Source of the DNA: Mycoplasma zalophi
GTDB lineage: Bacteria > Bacillota_I > Bacilli_A > Mycoplasmatales > Metamycoplasmataceae
Reading direction: 5' to 3'
Assembly (NCBI RefSeq): GCF_018914005.1
Contig: NZ_JAHMHI010000001.1
Span: forward strand, 248,001 to 312,000
DNA length: 64,000 bases
The translations under genes and the position numbers were made by a program. The notes below the pieces were generated by a model. It was given only the letters and a program-made list of their open reading frames with translations, was not told the origin of the DNA and made no database searches. Positions 30,601-46,710 of the stretch are shown one piece after another (position 1 is the stretch's first letter; every line of letters starts with the position of its first letter).

Positions 30601-33600
30601 ACCATTTTCATCAGTAATTTTATCTATTGCATCTTTGTATTTTTGTAATGATTTTGGATAATTATTAAATTCTGAATCTGCTACAATACTATCTTTTTCA
30701 GTTTTGTAATTATTTTTAGAAGTTTCTACTATTTTAGCATTATTAATTGCTTCTTGAAGTTTATCTTTAAATTCTTTATATTTTTCTGGATTTAAAATAT
30801 CATCATTTGAAATATTGCTTTGTTTATAAGTTTCTAAAGCATCAGCTAATATTTTTTTAGCTTCCTCTTGATCATCTGATAATTTCTTTTTATAATCTGA
30901 TACTTTATTATATTTATTTATATATTCATCAAATTTATCTTTTATTGAATTTAATTGTGGGATTTGTGATTTTATTATTTCAGTTGCATTATCAATTTCT
31001 TGAGATGTAGAAACAGGATTTTCTTTATCTCTTATATCTTTTTGTGCTTTTAATTTGCTTATTACTGATTCTTTAACTTTTTCGTATTTTGAAGTATTTT
31101 TATTATCTATAAATTTATTTAAAATATCTTCATATACTTTATCAAAATCAGATTTTGATTTAGCTAAAATTGCAGCATCATATGCTTGTTGTAGTTTTGG
31201 AAGTGATTCTTTTATAATTTCAATTGTTGGTTTTGAGTTTGAAAGTGGTTTTGCATCTTCTTGATCTTTTATTTCTTTTAATACTTTTGCAATTTCTGGG
31301 TATTGAGTGTGTTTGTTTATATCTTCTACATTAGTTTCATCTAATTTATTTAATAATTCACTTGCTTTTTTAGATAAATTATCATAAGCATTTTGGAAAA
31401 TGTTGAATTCTTTATTTTTTGCATCATTTAATGCATTTGTTAAATCTTCTTTTGCTTGATTTATTGATTTTTGAGTTACATCTTGTTTTGTTTTATTTGA
31501 TTTTTGTAATTCAATAGCAGAATCTAAATTTACTTTTAAATCACTTATCAATGATCTTTGTAAGTTAGTTATATTAGCATTTAAATCTTTATCAAGAGTG
31601 ATTAAAAATTCAGTAGCTTGTTTTGCTGTATTGTCAAATTTAACTGATTCATTTAAAATTTCTTGTTCTTTAATTAATTCATTTAATGCATCTTTTAATT
31701 GTTGTTCAGTTGAACTGCTACTTTCTTTTACACCTTTTGCTATTTGTAATTTTAATAAAATTCTAGAAACTGAATCTTCATGCTCAGGTTTTGTAACAAA
31801 AGTTCCATTTTTATTTTCTTGTAAATTATTTTTAACGTAATCTTCAATTTCTTTAATTTTATCTTCTAACTTAACTTTTGCTTGATCTCTTTTTGCTTTG
31901 TTTGTGCTATATTCTTCAGTAGTCTTAGTTATTGCTTTTGACAATTCTTGTGCTTTTGAATCAAAATTTTCTTTTGTTTTGTTATTATCATCTTTAAAAA
32001 ACTTTTGTAATTCTGTTACTTTATTTTTTAAAGTATTATAAAGTTCTTTATCATCTTTATTTAAAATAGGTTTTTGAATTTCACTTAATTTATCTTCTGC
32101 AGATTTAACTTGATTGTCATAATTGTCTTTTGAATTTTTTAAATCTTTTGATGTATTGAAAATTTCATTTAATTTGTTAATTGATTTTTGAATATCTTCA
32201 ACCTCAATTTTGTCTTTCAACTGAAGTAAATCAGCATTAGGATCTTTTTCAACTAACTTAGACTCATCTTTAACTGATTTTGTTAAAGGATCTTTAATAA
32301 AATCAAAATCGTTATTATTTGCTAAATTTATATCAATATAATCATTAATTGCATTTTTAAGAGTTTCAAATTCTCTAAATTTACGGTTTTTATTTGTTTT
32401 TTCTTTTTCTTCTTTTGCTTTATTAAGCGCTTCTTGGATGTCAGAAGATGCTTGTTGTGTTGCTTTTATTTTTTCTTTTTTAGTTTCTTTGTTATTATCA
32501 ATAATTGTTTGAAGATCTGCTTTTATTTTATTAATTTTTGATTCTAAATTTTGTTTAATCACAGAATGTTTATCATCTAAAGAATTTTTATATGTTTCTG
32601 TTTCTGCAACCCTTTTGTTGTACTCTTTAGTTGCTTCATCTAAGTCTATTTGATCTTTTTTGGAATCAATTTCATTTAGTTTTGTTTCTAATTTATCTTT
32701 TGCTTCTTTTATTTGATCACTTGTTGATATTGCGTCTTTTTTAGCAACAACTCCATCAGTTTCTGTTTTTGTTGTTGATAATTGTTGTTTTAGATCTAAA
32801 TAATTATTTTTACTATCTAATTTTTTTAATAAATTATTCACTAAATTTACAACTTGATTGTAAGAATTATTTTCTGACTCACGTTTTTCTTTTGTTTGTT
32901 CTATTTTTTGTTTTATTTCTTCAAATTTAGTGTTCAATTCGTTTGAGAATTTTTGTAATTCTGAAGCTTTTGTTAGATTTTCAATTGCACTTTTGGTTTC
33001 ATTCAATTTTGTTTGTAATTTAGCGATTGAACTCTTGTCCTCTGGATGATTATTTTGTTTAATATATTCTTCAATTTCTTCTAAAATTTTATCTATACCT
33101 AATTTAGCTTCTTTTTTATTTTTAATTTTTGCTTCGTAATTTTTTAAAGCTTCTGTTAAATCTAAAATTTGTCTTGTAGTAGAATTTTTATCATTTCTTA
33201 TCGTTTTTTGGTCATTAATTAATTGAGAAATTTCATTTCTTATAGAATAATAATTACGAATACTTAACTCGTTTTTTATTTCATTTATTTTTTTAACTTG
33301 TGCATCATAAGAAGCGATTGCTTCTGTTTTTTTAGCTTCTAAAGCATCGACTATTTTATTTCCTGATTCATATATTTGATCAAATGTTTTTGGATTAATA
33401 TCTTTAGCTTCAGTTTCTAAAATATCTAATACATATTTTTGAATTTCTGGATATTTTCCATCACTAAAACTTTCTATAAAATCTTCTGCTAATTTTATTG
33501 CTGTTTCAAGTGAATTAGTTGCATTATTTCTAAATGTATCATTTACTTGTTTCTCAATTTTTGCAGCTTCTATGTAATTTAAAATACTATTTATATTTTC

Positions 33601-34554
33601 ATAGATAATATTAAAATCATCAGTTTCCATTCCTGAATCATATTTTTCTTTTGCGTTATTTAATAATAAGTTTTTGGTATTTTCATCGTCAGGAGTGATT
33701 AATGTTCCATTTGCATATTTTATTGCTTTATCATAAGTTATTTGAAGCTCTTGTTTTGAAACTTTATGTGCTTTTTTAGTTGCATCTTCAAGTTCTTTAA
33801 TTAATTTATATTTAGCTTCTAAAATATCACCTACAGAAGAAGTATTTAAATCAATATCTTTTGTAATTTGATCGCGATTAATTATTTCGCTATCATATAA
33901 TTCTTTATAAAATTCATGTTGTGCAAGAGGATTTTTAATAAAATCATTTAATTTTCTTAATTCCATTTCGTAATCTGCATAAGCAATTTGTCTAATATCA
34001 TTATCTTTAATTGCTTTGTCTTTTTTAGTCTTTTCAAAAGCTTCTTTAAGTATTTTTACTTGCTCATCAATCTCTTGTTGAGTTGATTCATAGTTAACAT
34101 GTCTATCAGTATTTAATTTTATATTTTCAAGTGATTTTTTTAAATCTTCATATTCTTTATATTTTAAATTTTTACTTATATATGTTTCAACTTCCTGACT
34201 TAAAGTTTTATATTTTTCAAAATTTAATTGTTTTTGCTTATTTATCATTTCTTTAAATTTGTTTAATGCAAATTTAAGATTATTAATTTTTGTTTGAACT
34301 TTTGAAAAATTATCTTCAAAAAGATTTAAAACTGGGTTGTTGTCTAAAATATTTTGAACGATTCTTGTTAAAAATTCATCATGACTTAAATTATTTACCT
34401 TAAAATCATTTAATTCTTTTCATAATTTATCTTGTTCTTTTATTAAATTACTTAATTTTTGTTCTTGAATAATAAAAGTACTAGATGTAGCTGCTAAGGT
34501 TGTGGTAGCTACTGCTAAAAATGCAAGCATTAATTGCTTGTGTTTTCTATTCAT
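27685..34554 (-). CDS. Giant coiled-coil surface protein, 2289 residues
   Basis: Starts at ATG 34554 behind AGGAG. N-terminal signal anchor (MLAFLAVATTTLAATSS) with no lipobox Cys, so either membrane-anchored or secreted. About residues 40-1850 consist of Lys/Glu/Asn-rich helices in loose repeats of roughly 80-110 residues (recurring pattern of a helix ending in ALxxAK/Q, then Y...K or FxExR). This resembles FIVAR/GA-like or Lmp-type extended mycoplasma surface proteins. More than 1700 consecutive residues contain no Trp. The last 400 residues are different: Trp- and Tyr-rich (WDIGHFAQYYWKNYRWNY), probably a globular tip, ending DDTYGFRL. A remnant of a paralogous tip is at 18591. Adhesion or host-protein binding is likely but not shown. 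Confidence 0.8.
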
Positions 34555-34610
34555 ATTTCTCCTAAATATTACTTGTATAAATTACATTTTTATATTAAAT
34601 ATGGCATAGA

Positions 34611-34632
34611 ATATATATATATATATATATAT
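34611..34632. repeat. (AT)11 tract upstream of the giant gene
   Basis: Eleven uninterrupted AT units lie 57 nt before the start codon, close to or within the expected promoter (candidate -10 boxes between 34575 and 34600 on the minus strand). Length change could alter promoter spacing. Confidence 0.7.
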
Positions 34633-34784
34633 AAAATTTGCATACTTATGACTAATAATTATACACTCTTTTTTATTATATTATTTTAAAAAAATATAAA
34701 AATTTGTAAAAAATAACATTGTTTTGCTTTTATTTAACTTTTTTTTAATTTTTTTGTAAAAAATATGAATTTTAAGAAATAAAA

Positions 34785-34813
34785 AATGAAAATGGAATTT
34801 TTCCATTTTCATT
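34785..34813 (-). terminator. Terminator of the MIB-MIP/F1-like operon
   Basis: AATGAAAATGGAA and TTCCATTTTCATT form a perfect 13-bp stem with a 3-nt loop directly after the MIP2 stop. It is also fully symmetrical. Confidence 0.75.
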
Positions 34814-34816
34814 AAT

Positions 34817-37438
34817 TTATTTTGTGTTTATAAATTTAAATTCCTGTGGAATATTATTTTCTTCAAATCCTTGCTTAAATAGTCAAGTTTTATTTAATTT
34901 CTTAGCATCATGAAGATCTTTTAAAGCTTGACGATATGATGTTTTTTGATCTTTTCCTCCACCATAAATTAAATCGTATTGTGGTAGGTTATAATCACCA
35001 AAAGCTCCTTGGTAATTAAATCCTTCAGATCTTAATGCAAGTACAAAATCTGTTTTAGCTGCAGGGATAATAGTTGAGTGTAATCCAACTATTTTATAAT
35101 CTTGATTTCTAACGCTTGAACCAGATGATCCACCTGCTGCTACATAATGCCTTAACATATATTGAAGACCTGTATTTAAGTATTGTTTTAACTGACCATT
35201 ATCATATGTTTCATATAATTTACCACCTCTTATAGGTGAAACAATAAATGCATCATTTATTCCCGGTTTATTAGCAAATGAACGAAGTCCTATTTGATAA
35301 GATAATCAGTTTCCCCTTTTTAATTTGTTCTCTTCGATATTTGAAGGTGCATCTTCTCCATTGGTTTGTGCATAATAGAAGCGATAATCTGAATTAGTTC
35401 ATAAACTATGATAAGATTGTTTAGCTTCAAATTCTTGATAATCTTCATATCTTCTTAAGAAAAAATCTTCATTTGAAACAGGGTACCCTAGTGCAAATAA
35501 TTCATCAACTTGTTTAGGGGATTCATTTTTATATTTTATTAGTGGATAGTCAATTTTATCGTAATTTTTTAAATATGATTCAGAAATAAAGTGTGACTTT
35601 TTCTTCTCATCTAAATGATAATAATCATTTGTAACATCTCTTGCTAATGCTTGTGCTTCATTTGTTCATACTACTGGTTTAAAGTTAACAGTTTGATAAA
35701 CTCCCTGAACATTACTATCTTTTATTAAACCTTCAAAATCTACTTCAATAACAGCAAAATCAGCCATTTCTTCAACATTGTCATATCTAGATTTTAAATC
35801 TTTTGCTAAAAATTCTTTAGGAGAAGATTTTAGATAATCAAGTGCATCATAAACTTTAACTACATTATTTTTAATGTTTTCACCTGAGAATAAAAATGAT
35901 TTATAATGGGTATCAAAACCTGTAATTCTTAATTTTGAGTTAAGTCCAACATCTTTATTTAATCTTGTTAAAGCAAAACCTTGAAATGTAGGACTTGACA
36001 TTAATTTTGCAACGTGTGAATTAGTTGCAAAAAATCATTTTGTAGGATAAGACTTATCTTCTGGAATTTCGTAGTCAATTATTCATAAAGTACCAGTAGC
36101 ACTTTGGAAATTTCTTCCTGCTTGAGCATCTTTTTTAAATTGCTCAATTTTCTTTTGATATTCAGAAATAATAAATTCAGGAGTATAACTTTGTACTTTT
36201 TGAATTTCTTCATCTAATTTAGCAATTTTAGCTTTATATTGATTTTCTAATGATTCTAAATCATGAGATTCTTTTGTTTGTTTTTTAGTTGATTCATATT
36301 CTAATTTTGCTGATTCTTTTTCAAAATTAATATCTTTAATAATGTTATCTTTATAATTTTGTAATTTTTCTGGATGTTGATCTCAAGTCTTAACTTCTTC
36401 AATTCCCCGTTCATAAGCGGCTATTTGTTCTTGAAATTCTTCTTTATATGAAAAACTACCTATAAATGTTTGTAATGCGATATCACGATAAGTTTCATTT
36501 GTTAACATCCTTGCAAGTCCAACTGCTCGATTTGGATCTCTATCTTCAAGAAAATCAATTTTTGAAAATAATTCAGGAGATAATGATGGACCAAATGAAA
36601 GTCCATCTACTTTACCATTAGCATCATAAACTGGTAAGGTAAAACCTTTGTATGCACTGTTTTCATATGTATCTAAACCAATTTTAGCTGCTATATCATT
36701 AAATTGTTTAGCGTGATTTTGGTTATATTTTAAATCACTTCTTACAACATCAACACCACTATTTTGAAATTGACCTTTTAGACCTTTCATATATTCTGTA
36801 TTATCTTTTTCAAATCTTTCTTTTTGATTTAAGGCATGATATTTTTCAATTTCGTTTTTCTCTATTTTGATATTTGTATGTAAAGTACCATCATCAGAAA
36901 CTCCAAATTGAGTGGTTTTAAATCCTGTTAATGGGTATTTCTTATGAATAATATTTGAAGTTTGTTTTGATTTAATTTCAAATACAAATGTTAAATTACC
37001 TGTAGCATTAGCGTTATCTTCTAATTTAACATCTAATAATTTTGTTTCTATTTCTGAACTAAAATTTGGTTTTAATTGAATGTTTAAAAGATCATCTTTT
37101 TGACTACTAATTGTTTCGGGGGTATAATCTTTTTTTGTACCTCTTGTAAAGTTAAGAGTAAATAGTTCATCAAATGATTTAGCGGCTATTTTTCTTAATT
37201 CTTGTGGAACTGATATAGTGTTATTTGTTGTACTGGTGTTTGTATTTGTTGAATTTTCATTTTGATTATTTTTATCTGCTTGTTTGTTATTATTATCTTT
37301 ATTATTTTTATTAGTTTCTTTTGGATTTTGTTGTGTCTGAGTTTGTTGTGGGTTTGCACAACTAATTGCAACTAGAGGACTTAAAAGTCCTAAAGTTGCA
37401 AAAATAGTTAAAAAATGTTTTAAATTATTTTTTTTCAT
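34817..37438 (-). CDS. mip: Ig-specific serine endopeptidase MIP, copy 2
   Basis: The 873-residue lipoprotein starts at ATG 37438, 9 nt after MIB2. Lipobox VAISC at about residue 28, then an Asn/Gln/Thr-rich linker, a conserved domain (LRKIAAKSFDELFTLNF), a coiled-coil segment, and a chymotrypsin-like (DUF31) protease part: His475 in ATNSHVAKL, Asp560 in EEMADFAVIEVDF and Ser772 in GGSSGSSVRNQ. MIP cleaves the heavy chain of immunoglobulin captured by MIB, between VH and CH1, on the cell surface. All three catalytic residues are present. It ends the operon before a strong terminator and is a close paralogue of MIP1. Confidence 0.93.
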
Positions 37439-37447
37439 ACTAACATC

Positions 37448-39772
37448 CTATGAAATTTCATAACCATTATCAAATTCAACATCAAATCCAGCTGACTGTA
37501 ATTTTGATTTAAGCGCATCATTTCCAGGATCTAAAACTACTGTTCCTGAAAACGAAGAATTACCATTGTGAGCATATCTTTTAAATGTAACTAAATTACT
37601 AATTGCTTCTGGACTTAAATAATTATCTTTTATTCTAAATTTGGTTGTAGTTCTTCCATTACTAAATAGTATTTTTGGTTTTTCCATTGGTGAACCTGTA
37701 TCTATATTTTCTAATCCTGCTCCAATTAAGTCATAATTAGAAATTTCAAATTCAGGTTTATTATTATAGAAAGTAACTTGTTTTACTTTTCTTGGTCTAT
37801 TTGATGGTTTTATAATATCTCTAAATTCTAGACCTTTTAAAGTTTTTATTTTTGGAATTCTACTAAAGTCTAATAAAGTAGGATAAGAGTTATTACCTTC
37901 ATTGTGGTCAGGACTTAATCCAGGACCCAATGAACCTTGGAAAATAGGTTCATTATTTCTTGCAAAATATGCCATCCTTAGACCTAAATTAATACGTTTT
38001 CAGTGATCTTGATCATTTTCTAAATAATCTGATTGATCAAATGCTAAGGTATTAAATGTTATTCTTGTAGCAATATCTTGATTGCGTCCATAATCAGCAC
38101 TTACGTTATAGTCATTTGTATTTACTCATGCTGTATTTCTTAAAGAAAATGGGTTAATTGATCATTCATCTTGAAGTGAGTTTCCAAGAGTATATAGAGA
38201 TAACTCTTTTATACGTTTGTTTTCCAATTCAATTAATGAACTTGTATTTGTTGCTTGAGCTGAGAAAAATAATTCTAATTGTAAAATGTCGTCAGGAAGT
38301 TCTCTTAAAATTGGTTTAAATGCTTGAGCTGATGAGTTTTTTCCCATATTTTTAATTCTATAAGAAACTACATTTGCTTTTTTAGTTTTTAATGTTTTAA
38401 TTAACTGAATTGTTTTGTTATATCCTGCTTCGTTTGCTGCATCAATTTCAATAACATAACCTTCATTAATTTGACCTGGTTCATTGGTTGGTTTTTCTCT
38501 TTGCATATGCAATGCTTTAATTCCATCATCAGATTGAATTAATCCATTGAAAATTTCATCGTTATTTGCATCACGTTTTTTTCAACCAGGATATTCTCCA
38601 TTAGCTATAGCGTCAGGGCTTCTTGTGTAGTAAGAATCATAACTAAATACTCTTCTAGTTGAATTATCCCTTGTTAAACGACTTGTTACCGAATTAAATC
38701 TGTCAGGTTGACCATATGAATGTGAATCTAAACTACCATCTGCATTTATATATGCGTTACGAGGATCTAAAACATATCCTTCTTTTAGTTGTTTTTCAGC
38801 ATTTGAAGATAGTTTAGTAAATTTAGATCAATCTAAGTTTGTATATAATCAAATATATCTATGATCTCTTGAATTAAATTTCATATCTGGATACTTAGCT
38901 TTTGCATCTTCTTTTAAGAAATTTGATACATTTGGTGAATCAAATAATCTTTCAAATTTATAAAAAGTACGGACTCAGAAATCTCTATTTTGGTTTAATC
39001 AAGAATCTAATTTATCAGGTTGTTGAGCTAAAACCTGATTTGCCATACCAGTCATATCTTGATATCATTTTGAAGCTAATCCAAGTGTTTCACCTTGACC
39101 TATAACATCTTTAACAACTTTATCCCTTAGTTCTTGAGTAACAACTATACTTTTTAATTTGTCAGTACTGTCATTTGTATAAGGAACTCTATTTGTAATT
39201 TGGTTATCTCTATCATATGTTGCAATATTTCTTGGTTTTGCTCTTTCGATAGTAGCAGACACCTCTACACCAGATACAATAGCTTTATCTGTTAATTCAG
39301 GTTTAGGCTCTTCTGGCTTAGGTTGGGGTTTGGGTTCCGGTTTTGGTGGTTCAGGAATAGGATCTGGTTTAGGGGGTTCAGGTTGAGGAACCGGTTCGGG
39401 CTTAGGTTCCTCTGGTTTAGGTTCAGGAATTGGCTCAGGTTTGGGTTCTTCTGGCTTAGGTTTTTCTGGTTCAGGTTTAGGGGGCTCAGGAACTTTTTCT
39501 ACAACAGGTGGAATTTCAGGTGCTGGTGGTGGTGTTGGGTCAGGAATTTTCTTTAAATTAGAATCAGAGTTAGAAGGAACTGTGTTATTAAGATCAACAT
39601 TATTTCCTTCAACAAAATTATTTTTTGCATTATTATGAGCGTTATAATACAAAGTTTGTTTATGACTTTTATTTGTAAAATAAATTGCAGAAGAAGCAGC
39701 CATTGAAGCTGCAAAAATTGAACTTATAGTGACTAACAGTATTTTTTGTTTTTTAGTTTTTAAAAATCTCAT
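37448..39772 (-). CDS. mib: Immunoglobulin-binding/blocking protein MIB, copy 2
   Basis: The 774-residue protein starts at ATG 39772, 5 nt after GGAGG. One N-terminal transmembrane segment (ILLVTISSIFAASMAASSAI), then a Pro-Glu-Lys spacer of about 80 residues (repeats of KPEEPKPE), then the Ig-binding part: GVEVSATIERAKPR, LRR-like alternating strands (KTKKANVVSYRIKNMGKN, ILQLELFFSAQATNTSS, IKELSLYTLGNSLQDEWSIN), and a conserved C-terminal part beginning MAYFARNNEPIFQGS. The protein captures antibody light-chain variable domains and presents the heavy chain to MIP. Close paralogue of MIB1; the spacer and the segment after it differ most. Confidence 0.92.
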
Positions 39773-39803
39773 AGCCACCTCCTTTGTTAATTACTTTATT
39801 TTA

Positions 39804-42718
<2,915 letters not shown>

Positions 42719-42727
42719 AATTTTTCC

Positions 42728-44827
42728 TTATATTATTAGTAATACTATAGATGTAATAATTAAAATAGTTGTAAATGCAAAGAATAAAATATTTGTTAAT
42801 AAAATCTTTTTATTTTTAAGTGTTTTTCTGAAAATTGTCATCAATGTAGCGTTTGTTATAAATACCATAAAACTAATTGCAAGAATAATGCTTGATATCA
42901 TTGTTTTTTTAGTTGCTAAATTTGTTTCTTGTTCAAGTACTACATTTTTTGCCACTTCAATTGCTTCAATAAATTTTTGTTTATTTTCTTCTGTTACTTC
43001 GTTGATTGTAACAATGTCACGTAATTTTTTAAAATTACCATTTATTTTTGCAATTAAATTTGTGTAATTATCAAATCAACTAATTTTATTTATTGTTTTT
43101 GAATTTGAAATACCTACTAATCTAAAAATATCTTTTTCAAGCACTTTCATTATTTTATCGATTATATGAAAGTCTTGATTTGCTGTTTGATAATTTTTTA
43201 AAATAATTTCTTTATTAAATCTAAAAAATTCTGTTTGGTAAATATCTAAAACTCTTTCATAGGTTTTTGCAATTGTATATCAAGGGTTAAACCCACTAAA
43301 TTTCATTGCAGATGTTATATCTAAAAATAATGAATCAATGTATGTAGATGAATTACTTAAAATAGATGATTCATTATTTTCAAAATTATTATTATTTACT
43401 ACATTTTGTATAAAATGTTCTTGTTCGTTAACGTAGTTATTAGAATGTATTAACTTAGTAAAGGCATCAACTAAAGAAAATACATTTGAAATTAAGTTTT
43501 CTTGTCCTAAATTTTCATATTGTAATTTATTATCTAAATCAAGTGCTTTATAAAATTTAGTCATTAATTTTTGAACTGAATCAATTTGATTAAAATACAA
43601 TTTTTGGTGATTTTTGTATGTTTGTGAATTATCAATCGTAAAGGTTTGTTTATAAACTCTTTCTACACTAGGATTATTTACATCTTTAATTGAAATTGTT
43701 GCAATGTTTTTATTATTATTTTGTGCAATAGAATTTACTTTATACTCATAACGAATATTAATTGGGTTATTAAAGAAGAATATTTCTTCAGTATTTTCTT
43801 GTAATTTTGCTTGAAGTTGTGCAAATGATAGATTTGTAAATTCTGCTTTTATTTGTGGATTTAATGCAGGGATTGCTTCAATTATAGTATCAACAGATTC
43901 AGGTTCAACAGGATCACCTGGAATTAGTGGCGTAGGCAATTCAGGCGGTTTATTTTGTTGTTGCTGTTGTTCTTGTTGTTCTCTAAATTGTTGGTTTTTT
44001 TGTAAATCATACTCTAAGAATCTTGGTTTTATTTTGTCAATAAAGTAATTATCTCAACTATCATAATCTTTTGGGTTTGTAACAAAGAAACCATTAACTG
44101 TTGCATTATTTGCTTGAATATCCTTATTTTCTAAAGCAATTTTATCATCTAAGTATAAAACATCATCACTGTTAAATACTATTGCTTTAATTTGTTCTAA
44201 TAAGTCTTTGCTATACCCGTTTATTGTTTCTTCGTATTCTTTATCTTCAACATAGTTTAATTCTTCAGATTCTTTTACAGAAGCTTCTTTACCTAAAGCA
44301 CGATCATATTTAGTTTGTTCATCTCCTCCAAAACCAAATACAATGTTATTGAATTTTTTATCATTTAATGTTACAGAACCTACTGCATGATTTTTTTCTC
44401 TTGAAAGAACATGAGGAAAAGTGATATAAAATCCATATTTATCTGGATTAGTCATAATATCATCTTTATGTTTTTCAAAAAAATCATTTAATTTAGCAAA
44501 ATAAATTTGTTTAGATAATTTTTGTTTATATTCAGTTTCTGTATCACTTTCTAGTTTTAAAAGTTCGTCTTTTAAAAATCCTTGAACAATTTTAATTGCT
44601 TGATCTAACATTTGTGTTTGAACATCTTCTCACATCTTTTTAAATGTTGAAAAATTATCACTAATTTTTTTAGGTTTTTCTGTTTCTGCTGGTGTGTTAG
44701 GTGAATCAGAATTACTTGTAGAATCTGAAGAAGTGCTAGAATCCCCTGCTGCAGAAATTGCACTAAATGGTAACGCTACTACAGAAAGAGTTGATAATGA
44801 TAATAAAAATTTTAATTTCTTATTCAT
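42728..44827 (-). CDS. F1-like cluster large exported/membrane protein, 699 residues
   Basis: Starts at ATG 44827 with RBS GGAGAT. A signal sequence (LKFLLSLSTLSVVALPFSAISAAG) without lipobox is followed by a Ser/Thr linker, a helical extracellular domain, a Gln-rich stretch (QQEQQQQQ) with Pro linker near residue 300, a second helical domain, and two C-terminal transmembrane helices (MISSIILAISFMVFITNATL and ILLTNILFFAFTTILIITSI). It is probably the main extracellular or membrane-spanning element that connects the cytosolic F1-like head with the outside. No family name beyond the type 3 F1-like cluster is known to me. Confidence 0.75.
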
Positions 44828-45302
44828 TTATATCTCCTTCATAATTTACTAAATATAAAAGTTGTTTTAGTTTTAATTGATATTGTTTTGATTCTAGTGA
44901 ATTTAGTTTTATTAATTCTTCAAGCTCTAGTCCTAAATTTTTATAAGCTTCATAATATTTTATTTGGTGAGAAAGTTCTTTTAAATTAGCTTTGTTTTCT
45001 TTTAAATTAAAGTTATTTTTATCAGAAACTAGAATATTAATGTTTGATAATGTACTTATTTCAATTTTATTATTTCTTATAATGAAATCACTGTTTGTTA
45101 AAAATACATAAAATATTTTGTTGTTAAAGTGATTTTGAATCTTGATTAAAATATCTTTATAACTAGCTAGAACATCATTATCAAGAGAACTTCATTGATC
45201 TTCTTGATTTAAATTTATAAATAAGGTTGCTTTTTTAAAATTAATTGTGTTTGTAGAAAGTGAAGAAATAGAGATTTCAAATGGTTTAATGTTTTCTTTC
45301 AT
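44820..45302 (-). CDS. F1-like cluster epsilon-type subunit
   Basis: The 160-residue protein starts at ATG 45302, sharing its A with the stop of the gamma-type gene; its end overlaps the next start by 8 nt. A beta-rich N-terminal part (FEISISSLSTNTINF, FYVFLTNSDFIIRNNKIEIS) and two C-terminal helices (LKELSHQIKYYEAYKNL, LELEELIKLNSLESKQYQ) reproduce the F1 epsilon layout (beta barrel plus helical hairpin). Sequence identity to classic AtpC is low, so the call rests on architecture and position. Confidence 0.6.
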
Positions 45303-46204
45303 TATTTATCACTTCTTTCTTTAGATTTTGTAAAATACATAACAATATCTTCAATTTCTTTTTCTCTTTTTGCCTTAATTATGTGTTTATTCATCTTGTC
45401 AATTTCTTCATCTAGTTGATTAATGATTTGATTTGATGTAATTAAATTATTTTTAGCATTGAAAAAGTTAGATTCAATAATAAGTGATTGCAATGCATTT
45501 TCTAAAAAGATATTTACTTCATTTTCAACAAAAACTGTTAAATCAGGATAAATTTTAAATTTCTTAATATCACTTTCTAAAAACATGCTTTCTTTATTTA
45601 TAAGTTTATTAATATCAAATTTTTCAAGAGGAAGTAATGTAAATTCCTGTTTTTTGTTTTTATTGGTATTTATTACCACTTGTACTGAAGAATATTTATT
45701 ATCTAAATATAAATGTTTTACAATGTAACTTAATTTAAATGCTAATTTATCATTTTTATCTTCTTCAGAAAAACTTTTTATTACATTTAATTTATTATCA
45801 TGGGCAAATTCATTAGCTCTTTCACCTATTACAATAAAATCATTTTGAGAATTTTTTATTTTACTTAAAATTAATTTTTCGTATCTTGTATATGAATCTG
45901 TTTCATGTTTTTGAGGTTCAGTTAAATAGATTCATAATTTTTTTTCTTTGTTAAAGATTTTTGACAATTTATTATTTTTATTTGCAAAGATTAATGGTTT
46001 TGAAGTTATAAATGAATTTTTTATATTATATTCATTTTTAAGAGCCATTAATGTATCTTTATTAAATAAAGCTTTACTTACATAAAATTGCATTTTTTTA
46101 TTTAATTTTAAAATATCAATTAGCAAAATATTTTTTTTGTTGTTAACGTCTTTATAAATTCTTTCGAGATTTTTTTTACGTTGTTTTTCTTTTTCTAAAT
46201 ACAT
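45302..46204 (-). CDS. F1-like cluster gamma-type (central stalk) subunit
   Basis: The 300-residue protein starts at ATG 46204. The N-terminal long helix (RKKNLERIYKDVNNKKN...LKLNKKMQFYVSKAL), a central alternating part (NDFIVIGERANEF) and the C-terminal long helix (NFFNAKNNLITSNQIINQL, then HIIKAKREKEIEDIV) match the F1 gamma pattern of two coiled-coil helices around a Rossmann-like core. The length is typical of gamma. It would be the rotor shaft of the F1-like motor. Confidence 0.65.
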
Positions 46205-46206
46205 TT

Positions 46207-46710
46207 TTAAAGTCTTTCAACAACTTTTTCACTAAATAAAAGTTTTAAATTGCTTGTTTCTTTTGATTTAAAAATTGCTAATTCTGGAAATATTTCAACA
46301 ATAAAATTCTTTTCAATTAATTTTGTTAATTCATCATTAAATAAAGTTAAGAAATTATTTAATGTATCATCTTCAGCACTCATGAAATTAATTGTTCTGT
46401 GTGCTGATTGTTCTTCGTTAATTAATAAAGGACTTAAAACATCACTGCTAAATTTTAAGTTTATATTAAATGAAATAATAAAGTTTTTAAATAACATATC
46501 TCATTTATTTTCTAATGCAGTTTTGTATTTTTGAACAAATTCTTTATATGTATTTGATTCAAAACCTAAACCCATTTTTATTAAAATTTCAGCAGATAAT
46601 TGTTCAAAAGAAATAAATTCTTGGCTTTTAATTATTTCTTTATAATCTCTGAATAAGTCAATATTTTTTTTATTTTGAACTGGTTCTTTTTTATTTATTT
46701 TTAATTTCAT
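46207..46710 (-). CDS. F1-like cluster small subunit, possibly delta-type
   Basis: The 167-residue protein starts at ATG 46710, inside the end of the membrane protein gene (20-nt overlap), and ends 2 nt before the gamma-type gene. It is soluble and mostly helical in its first half, with strand-rich FNINLKFSSDVLSPLL and FIVEIFPELAIF in the second. Size and position before gamma would fit a delta/OSCP-like connector, but no motif proves it. Confidence 0.5.

Noticed and set aside
29786..31840. Plus-strand open frames opposite the giant gene
   Set aside because: They are Ser/Leu/Phe-rich mirror images of Lys/Glu-rich codons on the minus strand, without RBS.
39323..39638. Gly/Trp/Phe-rich plus-strand frames opposite the MIB2 spacer
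   Set aside because: Antisense of the Pro-Glu-Lys repeat; the same artefact occurs opposite MIB1 at 52545-52982.
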